Translations under genes and position numbers: made by a program
Part shown: positions 1 through 4,877 of the stretch, in pieces
Position numbering within the stretch: position 1 is the first letter of the stretch
Layout: the number at the start of each line of letters is the position of its first letter
The notes under the pieces: model-generated
Told to the model about the DNA's origin: nothing
Database searches by the model: none
The model's input: only the letters and a program-made list of their open reading frames with translations
Assembly (NCBI GenBank): GCA_041747435.1
Contig: JBGTFE010000081.1
Location: 1-5,018, forward strand
Reading direction: 5' to 3'
Origin: JBGTFE01 sp041747435
GTDB taxonomy: Bacteria > Acidobacteriota > Blastocatellia > Pyrinomonadales > Pyrinomonadaceae
Length of the DNA: 5,018 bases

Positions 1-271
1 TTTGTGCGCGATTTTCATTACGTTCGGCTTATGGCGGTTCGGACATTTTGAAGTGATGATTCCGGTCTGGATTCTGCTTTACGGCGCGGCAGTCGTCTGC
101 GGCGGCGCAAATTCGGTTCGCGTCGTGCCGGTTGCCGGCTGGTCATTCATCGCTCTCGGCGCAATCGCGTTTTTTCTGCCCGCCGGATTCGGAAACGTGA
201 TGATGGGTTTGAGCTTCGGAGTTTTACATATCGTTTTCGGCGCAATCGTCGCCTGGAAATACGGCGGGTAA
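1..271 (+). CDS. Small polytopic membrane protein of unknown function, 3' part only
   Basis: The reading frame is open from the left edge (first full codon at position 2) to a TAA at 269-271, so only the C-terminal 89 residues are visible. The first codon, TTG, is probably internal, because the frame starts inside a hydrophobic stretch with no ribosome binding site in view. The fragment is strongly hydrophobic, with about three membrane segments at residues 18-35, 45-61 and 66-85, a Gly-rich pattern (GLSFGVLHIVFG) and a short C-terminal tail ending WKYGG. No catalytic motif is visible. It lies 9 nt upstream of a winged-helix regulator, so the two are probably co-transcribed and may work as a membrane partner and its DNA-binding partner; that link is inferred from spacing and from recollection of similar pairs in acidobacterial genomes. 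Coding is well supported; function is unknown. Confidence 0.8.
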   Translation, partial: LCAIFITFGLWRFGHFEVMIPVWILLYGAAVVCGGANSVRVVPVAGWSFIALGAIAFFLPAGFGNVMMGLSFGVLHIVFGAIVAWKYGG

Positions 272-280
272 GAAAAGATT

Positions 281-667
281 ATGGGAAAGAGCAATTTGGC
301 AAAAAAATTAGACGATTCGATTGAACCGCAAAAACCGCAGCTTAAAAAAATTGAAAAAGCGGCGGAAAATGTTTCGAGCGAACTCGACAAGGTTATTCAC
401 GAACGAATGCGGCTCGGCATTATCAGCGCACTCGCGGCAAATGAAACTTTGTCATTTACGGACTTGAAAAACCTTTTGAATACGACGGACGGCAATATCA
501 GCGTCCACGCCCGAAAGTTGGAAGACGCGGGTTATCTCCAGTGCTTGAAATCTTTCAACGGGCGCGTTCCGCTGACCGAATACAAAATCACGGATGACGG
601 ACGCGAAGCATTAAACCTTTATTTAAATCATATGGAAGCGTTAATCAACGCGATGAAAGGAAAATAA
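281..667 (+). CDS. Winged-helix (ArsR/MarR-like, HTH_27-type) transcriptional regulator
   Basis: This 128-residue soluble protein probably binds DNA. Residues 1-35 are a charged, Lys-rich N-terminal tail. Residues 36-115 look like a winged helix-turn-helix: helix 1 (VIHERMRLGIISAL, about 38-51), helix 2 (SFTDLKNLL, 58-66), a recognition-helix candidate (DGNISVHARKLEDAG, 70-84), and a beta wing (YLQCLKSFNGRVPLTEYKIT, 85-104), then a C-terminal helix (about 106-126) that may dimerise. The pattern 'IHERMRLGI..L......FTDLK..L..TDGN.S.H..KLE..GY' is typical of the small one-domain regulators placed in PF13601 (winged helix DNA-binding domain); assignment is from memory. No ligand or metal site is evident. 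The ATG at 281 has only a weak upstream AGAAAAG and may rely on translational coupling to the membrane gene ending 9 nt earlier. Its target is unknown; autoregulation or control of the neighbouring membrane genes is plausible. Confidence 0.9.
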   Translation: MGKSNLAKKLDDSIEPQKPQLKKIEKAAENVSSELDKVIHERMRLGIISALAANETLSFTDLKNLLNTTDGNISVHARKLEDAGYLQCLKSFNGRVPLTEYKITDDGREALNLYLNHMEALINAMKGK

Positions 668-689
668 AAATTACGAACAAATTATTATC

Positions 690-695
690 AGGAGA
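690..695 (+). promoter_or_regulatory. Ribosome binding site with long spacer
   Basis: AGGAGA is the only Shine-Dalgarno-like string before the ATG at 710. The spacer is 14 nt, longer than the common 5-10 nt, so translation from it may be modest. Confidence 0.5.
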
Positions 696-709
696 AAGCA
701 TTTATAGTT

Positions 710-994
710 ATGAAAAATAAAAGACTTATCGGCATTGTGCTGACAGTAGCGTTTCTTTTGCTCATGCCATTATTAGCGATGCAGTTCACGGCAAAAGTGA
801 ACTGGACGCTGTTCGATTTTGTTGTCGCCGGTTTTCTACTGCTCGGCACAGGTTTTATGTGCGAGTTTGTATTGAGAAAGGTGAATAAAACCAGGCACCG
901 AATAGCTGTCTGTGCAGTTATACTGGCGGTTTTTCTCCTTATTTGGATAGAACTTGCGGTCGGCATTTTCGGGACATTGTTCAGCGGAACATAA
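710..994 (+). CDS. 94-residue three-pass membrane protein, conserved hypothetical
   Basis: The gene encodes a short hydrophobic protein with a basic N-terminus (MKNKR) and three predicted membrane spans at about residues 6-24, 35-54 and 65-88. A basic loop (RKVNKTRHR, 56-64) lies between spans 2 and 3, which puts that loop in the cytoplasm by the positive-inside rule. The block WTLFDFVVAGFLLLGTG in span 2 and IELAVGIFGTLFSG near the C-terminus look like conserved signatures; I recall similar small proteins in Bacteroidota and other phyla, none with an assigned function. AGGAGA at 690-695 is the likely ribosome binding site, but its 14-nt distance to the ATG is longer than usual; no other start codon lies in frame nearby. 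It ends 30 nt before the next membrane gene, suggesting co-transcription. The function is unknown. Confidence 0.85.
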   Translation: MKNKRLIGIVLTVAFLLLMPLLAMQFTAKVNWTLFDFVVAGFLLLGTGFMCEFVLRKVNKTRHRIAVCAVILAVFLLIWIELAVGIFGTLFSGT

Positions 995-996
995 AA

Positions 997-1012
997 GTAA
1001 AACAGTAAAACA
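997..1012 (+). repeat. Two tandem copies of GTAAAACA
   Basis: The 30-nt gap between two membrane genes holds two perfect head-to-tail copies of an 8-mer, GTAAAACA (997-1004 and 1005-1012). The second copy runs into the AGGAGG ribosome binding site at 1012-1017. It may be a small slippage product; no function is evident. Confidence 0.6.
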
Positions 1013-1017
1013 GGAGG
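1012..1017 (+). promoter_or_regulatory. Strong ribosome binding site
   Basis: A full AGGAGG sits 7 nt before the ATG at 1025 and fixes the start of the 217-residue protein. It is the best Shine-Dalgarno sequence in the window. Confidence 0.85.
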
Positions 1018-1024
1018 AAAACTT

Positions 1025-1678
1025 ATGGGCGTTCTTTTAATGTTAATGACAATTGGCGGCTTATTTGTCGCGGCAATTCTGTTGATCGTTTCGTTTTGGA
1101 AAAAGATCAATTGGCTAAAGAAATTTGTTTTTGGTGGTATTGCAGTTTGGTTCGGTTTTTATATCGCTTTGCTTCTTGGCAGTTCGCTGCTTAGCGAGGA
1201 GAAAACGCTCGGCTTGGCTGAGCCGAAACAGTTTTGCGGATTTTATCTCGATTGCCACATACACACGGCGGTTGCGGATGTCAGAAGATCGAAAACTTAC
1301 GGCGGCGCGGCGGCGAGCGGCGAGTTTTACATCGTCAAAATAAAAGTTTTTAGCGATGCCAAACAAGCGGCGTTAAATCTTACGACTCCGCAGTTTCACG
1401 TCTTGGACGAAACGGGCAAGAGCTACAATCCGGTGGAAAATCCGGCAGTTCCGCGCCCGCCGTTTGACGACAAAGTTCCGGCAGGCGGAAGTTTCGAAGA
1501 AGAGATCGTTTTCGATCTGCCTGTCGAAATAAAAAATCCGCGTCTCGACATCAAGGAAGGCTACGGCATTGATCGCGTGATCGAAGCGGTTTTGATCGGC
1601 GATGAAGACAGCATCCTGCATAAACGAAACTTTTTTAAGTTGGATGCGAGTAATCAATTGGCGAATAATTCAAAGTGA
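1025..1678 (+). CDS. Membrane-anchored protein with DUF4352-like extracytoplasmic domain
   Basis: The 217-residue product has two N-terminal membrane helices (about 3-24 and 35-54) joined by a short basic loop (WKKINWLKK, 25-33), which should place the remaining 160 residues outside the cytoplasmic membrane. Residues 68-82 carry a compact Cys/His motif, FCGFYLDCHIH (C71, C77, H78, H80). Residues 98-195 are predicted to be mostly beta strand: SGEFYIVKIKVFSDAK, then FHVLDETGKSYNP, a VPAGGSFEEEIVFDLP strand pair and a final AVLIGDEDS turn. This pattern resembles the immunoglobulin-like DUF4352/telokin-like family of secreted or membrane-linked proteins. C71 and C77 could form a disulfide, or the Cys/His cluster could bind a metal; neither is shown. 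The ATG is fixed by AGGAGG 7 nt upstream. It probably shares a transcript with the 94-residue membrane gene. The biological role is unknown. Confidence 0.88.
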   Translation: MGVLLMLMTIGGLFVAAILLIVSFWKKINWLKKFVFGGIAVWFGFYIALLLGSSLLSEEKTLGLAEPKQFCGFYLDCHIHTAVADVRRSKTYGGAAASGEFYIVKIKVFSDAKQAALNLTTPQFHVLDETGKSYNPVENPAVPRPPFDDKVPAGGSFEEEIVFDLPVEIKNPRLDIKEGYGIDRVIEAVLIGDEDSILHKRNFFKLDASNQLANNSK

Positions 1679-1688
1679 GAAAATTCAC
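1675..1688. promoter_or_regulatory. Possible CRP/FNR-type operator (GTGA-N6-TCAC)
   Basis: GTGA (1675-1678), six bases, then TCAC (1685-1688) form a perfect inverted repeat with the spacing of CRP/FNR-superfamily sites (E. coli CRP core TGTGA-N6-TCACA). The outermost pair does not match (A and G instead of T and A). It overlaps the stop codon of the DUF4352-like gene and lies 56 nt before the likely start of the next gene, where an operator could act. No clear promoter was found beside it, so this is tentative. Confidence 0.3.
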
Positions 1689-1706
1689 GTCTGATTTTGC
1701 TGTAAC

Positions 1707-1719
1707 GCTGGTTTCCAGC
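1707..1719 (+). repeat. Short inverted repeat GCTGG-TTT-CCAGC
   Basis: This is a perfect 5-bp stem with a 3-nt loop in the gap before the DUF4173-like gene, ending just before a GTG at 1721. There is no T-tract after it, so it is not a terminator. It could be a small mRNA hairpin or an operator. Its position argues slightly against initiation at the GTG. Confidence 0.4.
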
Positions 1720-1744
1720 CGTGCAGAGGGTTAACAAGAAAGTA

Positions 1745-3406
1745 ATGAAGGAAAAAACAAAAACCGGTTTGGAGATCTTACAGTCTGCGGTTTTGCTTGG
1801 AATTTTGGGGGACGTTTTATTGCGGACAACGCCTTGGGGCTTGAACGTTTTTTTGTTTATAGGAGCGTTTGTCGCGGCAGCCACGATGCTGGTTTTGCGT
1901 CGGAAACGCCAGTTTTGGAACATCCAAAGCGCTGCTTTGAGTCTGGCGATGATCTTTTTTGCGGCAATGTTCGCGTGGCGCGATTCGATTCAATTAAAGC
2001 TTTTGGATGCGCTGGCTATTTTTACACTTTTAGCGGTTTTCATCTTGCCGTCGCTGAAGATCCGGATGAACATCGCCGGCGTTTTTCATTATTTGATCGG
2101 ATTTGTTTGGTCGGGGATAAACGTCCTTTTTGCGCCGTTTTTTCTGATTTTTGAAGATGTAAAATGGAAAACCGCGCCGCAAACGGGCGCGAGAAAACAT
2201 TTGATCGCAGTTTTGCGCGGAGTTGCGATCGCTGCGCCGCTTCTTTTGATCTTCGGCGCGTTGTTTATGGCGGCAGACGCTGTTTTTGAAGGCTTTGTGC
2301 AGCAAACTCTCAACATCGATTTCAACAAAGTGCTCCTGCATATTTTCTTTACCAGCGCTTTTTCGTGGCTTATTGCGGGTTATTTGCGCGGCTCGCTGAT
2401 CGGTACGATCGCGAGTGATCCAACCGGAACATTTGTCGAGCCGAACATAATAAAAAAACAGGTTTTGAGCGTTACCGAAATTGCGGACGACGAAGCGCCC
2501 AAGAGCGAAGAAAAGCCACGGAGCGAAGAAAAGAAAAAATGGAATTGGCAAAATTTTGACAATTCGATCTTGCCGCGAAGTTTTATTTTCGGCGCGATCG
2601 AAACAAGCGTGGTTTTGGGTTTGATCAACCTGCTTTTTCTAAGCTTTGTGATCTTTCAGCTTCCGTATCTTTTCGGCGGGATCGATCTCGTGCAAAACAC
2701 GCCGGATTTTAAGCTAGCCGAATATGCCAGACGCGGTTTTGGTGAATTGGTCGCGGTTGCCGCGCTCGTTTTGCCGATTCTGCTTATTTCGCACTGGCTG
2801 CTTAGAAAAGACGACTCGATCAACGAAAAGATCTATCGCGTTCTCGCGGGAATCCAGATCGTTTTGCTTTTTGTGATCATGATGTCGGCGGCGCAGCGAC
2901 TTTTTCTTTTGACCGGAAATCTCGGTTACGGTCTGACGACCGTTCGATTTTATCCGATGGTCTTTATGATTTGGCTCGCGCTCGTTTTTGTTTGGTTCGC
3001 GCTGAGCGTTTTGCGCGGCGCGCGCGAGCAGTTTGCGTGGGGCGCGTTGTGGCTTGCAGTTTTTACCTTGGGAACTCTGCACGTTTTTAATCCCGATGAA
3101 TACATCGTCCGCACAAATGTGCGTTTGATGCAGGAAGGACGAATGTTCGATCCGCAATATGTAACGGAACTGAGTGACGATGCCGCTCCGGCGCTGCTCG
3201 AAAACTTGCCGGCGATGAATTTCGAACAACAATGCATAATTAAGAACAGATTGGCGGAACGATTGACAAAAGCACGGACGGAAAATGATTTTCGAACGTG
3301 GAATTTTTCCCGCTGGGTTGCGCGCCGTGAAATCAGTGCATCTGCCGATGGTCTTGATACAGCGGGTTGTCCTTCCTACGGAAAAAATTACCGCCAGGAT
3401 TTCTAA
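1745..3406 (+). CDS. DUF4173/DUF4153-like polytopic membrane protein
   Basis: This is a large integral membrane protein of unknown function, 553 residues from the ATG at 1745. The frame extends to a GTG at 1721 (561 residues), but that start has no ribosome binding site; AGAGGG at 1725-1730 is a weak, distant site for the ATG. In ATG numbering about 11 membrane segments are seen: roughly 10-27, 32-50, 62-78, 84-102, 112-136, 160-178, 198-215, 285-305, 334-352, 368-384, with more between 400 and 450. A charged cytoplasmic-type loop (about 240-268) carries a KSEEKPRSEEKK repeat. The family signature is clear: IFQLPYLFGG (303-312), then EYARRGFGELVAVAALVLP (326-344). After the last span, a soluble tail follows with FNPDEYIVRTNV, LSDDAAPALL and TWNFSRW (448-524), all typical of DUF4173. 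No enzyme motif is visible. A probable terminator follows the stop. Family call is confident; the role is unknown. Confidence 0.88.
   Translation: MKEKTKTGLEILQSAVLLGILGDVLLRTTPWGLNVFLFIGAFVAAATMLVLRRKRQFWNIQSAALSLAMIFFAAMFAWRDSIQLKLLDALAIFTLLAVFILPSLKIRMNIAGVFHYLIGFVWSGINVLFAPFFLIFEDVKWKTAPQTGARKHLIAVLRGVAIAAPLLLIFGALFMAADAVFEGFVQQTLNIDFNKVLLHIFFTSAFSWLIAGYLRGSLIGTIASDPTGTFVEPNIIKKQVLSVTEIADDEAPKSEEKPRSEEKKKWNWQNFDNSILPRSFIFGAIETSVVLGLINLLFLSFVIFQLPYLFGGIDLVQNTPDFKLAEYARRGFGELVAVAALVLPILLISHWLLRKDDSINEKIYRVLAGIQIVLLFVIMMSAAQRLFLLTGNLGYGLTTVRFYPMVFMIWLALVFVWFALSVLRGAREQFAWGALWLAVFTLGTLHVFNPDEYIVRTNVRLMQEGRMFDPQYVTELSDDAAPALLENLPAMNFEQQCIIKNRLAERLTKARTENDFRTWNFSRWVARREISASADGLDTAGCPSYGKNYRQDF
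2503..2533 (+). repeat. Direct repeat of a 13-mer (18-nt period) in a charged linker
   Basis: GAGCGAAGAAAAG occurs at 2503-2515 and again at 2521-2533, offset by exactly 18 nt (six codons). It gives SEEK twice in the charged loop of the DUF4173-like protein. The period keeps the frame, as expected for in-frame slippage or duplication in an unconstrained linker. Confidence 0.7.
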
Positions 3407-3421
3407 ACGCGCAGAATTTTA

Positions 3422-3451
3422 TTGCTATTTCCATTTGATTTCTCTTAATAT
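3422..3451 (+). promoter_or_regulatory. Possible weak promoter for the xerD-like gene
   Basis: TTGCTA (3422-3427) and TAATAT (3446-3451), separated by 18 nt, give a mediocre sigma-70-like pair in the gap before the recombinase gene. Initiation would fall near 3458, inside the GC-rich hairpin region. The match is weak and could be chance in AT-rich sequence. Confidence 0.25.
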
Positions 3452-3454
3452 TGA

Positions 3455-3484
3455 GGCGCGGCATCGAGTGTCTCGCGCCCTTTT
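3455..3484 (+). terminator. Probable Rho-independent terminator after the DUF4173-like gene
   Basis: GGCGCG (3455-3460) pairs perfectly with CGCGCC (3474-3479). The stem can continue with GCA/TGT (3461-3463 and 3469-3471, one G-U pair) across a 2-nt bulge to a 5-nt loop. The sequence CTTTTAGTTT follows. The hairpin lies about 50 nt after the DUF4173-like stop codon and 28 nt before the next start. The T-tract is short and interrupted, so termination may be incomplete. Confidence 0.6.
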
Positions 3485-3507
3485 AGTTTCCGATCTTACG
3501 AAAACAA

Positions 3508-4434
3508 GTGACAAACAACTCTTCAAAAAAACGTGATTTCGCATGTGAATATCTTTCATATTTGCGAGTTGAGCGCGGGCTTGCGAAAAATTCGCTCGAG
3601 AGCTACGAAAGAGATTTGAGGCGCCTGAAATTATGGGCAGAAAAAGGAAAATCGGAGGTTGGGGAACTCTCGCGGCGGGATTTGCGCAGATTTCTTGCGG
3701 ATCTTTCGCGCGAAGGCTTGTCGCCGACTTCCATTGGCAGAATTGTCAGTGCGGTTCGCGGTTTTTATAAATTCTTGCTGCTTGACGGGCACATCACAAA
3801 ACATCCCGCGGAAGATTTGAGTTCGCCGCAGAAAGGATCCTATCTGCCGAAATTTTTGAATCAAACAGATATCGAAAATTTGCTCTCCGTGCCGGATGTT
3901 TCTACCGAAAACGGCTTGCGCGATAAGGCAATTCTGGAAGTGATGTATGCTGCCGGCTTGCGCGTTTCGGAAGTGGTTGATTTGCAATTGAAAAACGTAG
4001 ATCTGGACGCGGGAATTTTGACGTGCAAAGGCAAAGGAAGCAAAATGCGACGCGTGCCCGTCGGAAAAAGCGCCGTCGAATGGCTCAAATGCTACCTGAA
4101 CGCGCGCAGAAAAAAAGAAAACGTTGAAGTTCAAAATATCTTTGTAAATTCAGCCGGAAATTCGATCTCGCGCCAGACGATCTTTAATTTTGTAAAAGAT
4201 TATGCAAAGAAGATCGGTCTGGAAGGCGTCTCGCCGCATACTTTACGGCATAGCTTTGCGACTCACCTGATCCAAAACCGCGCCGACGTCCGCAGCGTTC
4301 AGCAATTGCTCGGTCACGCCGATATTTCCACGACGCAAATCTACACCCATATTACCGACACTCATTTGCGAAAAAATTACGACCAGTTTCATCCGCGTGC
4401 CGCAAGTCGCGACGACAGCAAACCGAGCGAATAA
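3508..4434 (+). CDS. xerD: Tyrosine recombinase XerD
   Basis: This site-specific recombinase probably works with XerC at the chromosomal dif site near the replication terminus to resolve chromosome dimers, in the cytoplasm and in contact with FtsK. At 308 residues it has normal family length. Residues 10-95 form the N-terminal SAM-like core-binding domain (EYLSYLRVERGLAKNSLESY). Residues 113-295 form the catalytic domain. All six catalytic residues are present: R152 (AGLRVSE), K176 (CKGKGSK), H244 and R247 (HTLRHSFATHL), H270 (LLGHADISTTQ) and the nucleophile Y279 (IYTH). From H244 onward the numbering equals that of E. coli XerD. LPKFLNQTDIENLL and the tail THLRKNYDQFHPRA favour XerD over XerC. 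The start is a GTG with no visible Shine-Dalgarno sequence; the next in-frame options (TTG) would cut into the first helix. Nothing nearby looks phage-derived, so a housekeeping role is likelier than an island integrase. Confidence 0.93.
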   Translation: MTNNSSKKRDFACEYLSYLRVERGLAKNSLESYERDLRRLKLWAEKGKSEVGELSRRDLRRFLADLSREGLSPTSIGRIVSAVRGFYKFLLLDGHITKHPAEDLSSPQKGSYLPKFLNQTDIENLLSVPDVSTENGLRDKAILEVMYAAGLRVSEVVDLQLKNVDLDAGILTCKGKGSKMRRVPVGKSAVEWLKCYLNARRKKENVEVQNIFVNSAGNSISRQTIFNFVKDYAKKIGLEGVSPHTLRHSFATHLIQNRADVRSVQQLLGHADISTTQIYTHITDTHLRKNYDQFHPRAASRDDSKPSE

Positions 4435-4449
4435 AGCCTTTCTCTGAGC

Positions 4450-4478
4450 TTGCAACTTGCCCAATTCTTCGTTATTAT
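4450..4478 (+). promoter_or_regulatory. Candidate sigma-70 promoter of the tRNA-tuf operon
   Basis: TTGCAA (4450-4455) and TATTAT (4473-4478) with an ideal 17-nt spacer match TTGACA at 4 of 6 bases and TATAAT at 5 of 6. Transcription would start near 4485, about 47 nt before mature tRNA-Tyr. It lies in the only gap (4435-4531) between xerD and the tRNAs, where an operon promoter is expected. Confidence 0.5.
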
Positions 4479-4491
4479 GTGAAATTTGCTA

Positions 4492-4508
4492 TTGACTCGA
4501 AAAGTCAG
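4492..4508 (+). other. Small leader hairpin before tRNA-Tyr
   Basis: TGACT (4493-4497) pairs with AGTCA (4503-4507) around the loop CGAAA; a flanking T-G pair (4492/4508) makes six. It falls in the predicted 5' leader of the tRNA transcript, just after the inferred start site, and may protect the 5' end or guide processing. Confidence 0.4.
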
Positions 4509-4531
4509 GCAATGCGCTCGGCAAAATAAAT

Positions 4532-4619
4532 GCAAGGGTGGTCGAGTGGTTAATGGCACCGGGCTGTAAACCCGGCGGAGTAATATCCTACGTAGGTTCA
4601 AATCCTACCCCTTGCACCA
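4532..4619 (+). tRNA. tRNA-Tyr (anticodon GTA)
   Basis: An 88-nt type II tRNA decoding UAU/UAC. The acceptor stem GCAAGGG (4532-4538) pairs with CCCTTGC (4609-4615), followed by the discriminator A and an encoded CCA (4617-4619). The anticodon stem CCGGG/CCCGG (4559-4563, 4571-4575) holds the loop CTGTAAA with GTA at 4566-4568. A 16-nt variable arm (4576-4591, GGA/TCC stem) is as expected for bacterial tRNA-Tyr. The T arm is GTAGG-TTCAAAT-CCTAC (4592-4608). It is the first of three tRNAs upstream of tuf, the counterpart of E. coli tyrU. Confidence 0.97.
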
Positions 4620-4626
4620 GTATAAA

Positions 4627-4654
4627 GTTGAGATTTCGGGCAAGAAATTTCAAT
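4627..4654 (+). other. 11-bp hairpin in the tRNA-Tyr/tRNA-Gly spacer
   Basis: GTTGAGATTTC (4627-4637) pairs with GAAATTTCAAT (4644-4654) around the 6-nt loop GGGCAA. All 11 positions pair, two of them as G-U. The hairpin fills most of the 39-nt spacer and stops 4 nt before mature tRNA-Gly. No T-tract follows, so it is not a terminator. A role as an RNase processing or spacing element in the primary tRNA transcript is inferred. Confidence 0.6.
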
Positions 4655-4658
4655 GTGA

Positions 4659-4732
<74 letters not shown>

Positions 4733-4734
<2 letters not shown>

Positions 4735-4752
4735 ATTATCTTTTGATAATTG
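4733..4752 (+). other. Perfect 8-bp hairpin in the tRNA-Gly/tRNA-Thr spacer
   Basis: CAATTATC (4733-4740) pairs perfectly with GATAATTG (4745-4752) around a TTTT loop. The stem takes in the last two bases of the tRNA-Gly CCA end and stops one base before mature tRNA-Thr. It fills the whole 19-nt spacer, so the two tRNAs would be joined by a compact stem-loop in the precursor. It is likely a processing element; the tetraloop T-run is inside the loop, so it is not a terminator. Confidence 0.6.
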
Positions 4753-4753
4753 A

Positions 4754-4828
<75 letters not shown>

Positions 4829-4859
4829 GAAATTTGATTTTTATTGGAAATTATTGATT

Positions 4860-4866
4860 GGAGAAG
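4860..4866 (+). promoter_or_regulatory. Ribosome binding site of tuf
   Basis: GGAGAAG ends 11 nt before the ATG at 4878, with an A-rich, unstructured spacer (ATTAATAAAAA) that should favour initiation. It supports the chosen tuf start. Confidence 0.7.
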
Positions 4867-4877
4867 ATTAATAAAAA

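Noticed and set aside
1721..1744. GTG at 1721 as the start of the DUF4173-like gene.
   Set aside because: No Shine-Dalgarno sequence precedes it and a hairpin (1707-1719) abuts it. The ATG at 1745 gives a normal basic N-terminus. The GTG cannot be fully excluded.
2030..2551. Long minus-strand open frame of 173 codons inside the DUF4173-like gene, with similar ones elsewhere.
   Set aside because: Its product is rich in Arg, Lys and Asn with no domain pattern, as expected for the antisense of a hydrophobic coding region. The + strand frame carries clear family motifs.
3285..3536. An 83-codon + strand frame bridging the end of the DUF4173-like gene and the start of xerD.
   Set aside because: It overlaps both genes in another frame, spans the terminator hairpin, has no ribosome binding site and shows no recognisable domain.
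4492..4527. TTGACT at 4492-4497 as the -35 box of the tRNA promoter.
   Set aside because: At 16-18 nt spacing the downstream sequence is GC-rich (around CGCTCG); the first AT-rich hexamer is 24 nt away. The TTGCAA/TATTAT pair upstream fits better, and TTGACT is explained as part of a small hairpin.
4829..4877. AATTT/AAATT complementarity in the tRNA-Thr to tuf gap as a third spacer hairpin.
   Set aside because: Only five A-T pairs with a 12-nt loop; too weak to claim.
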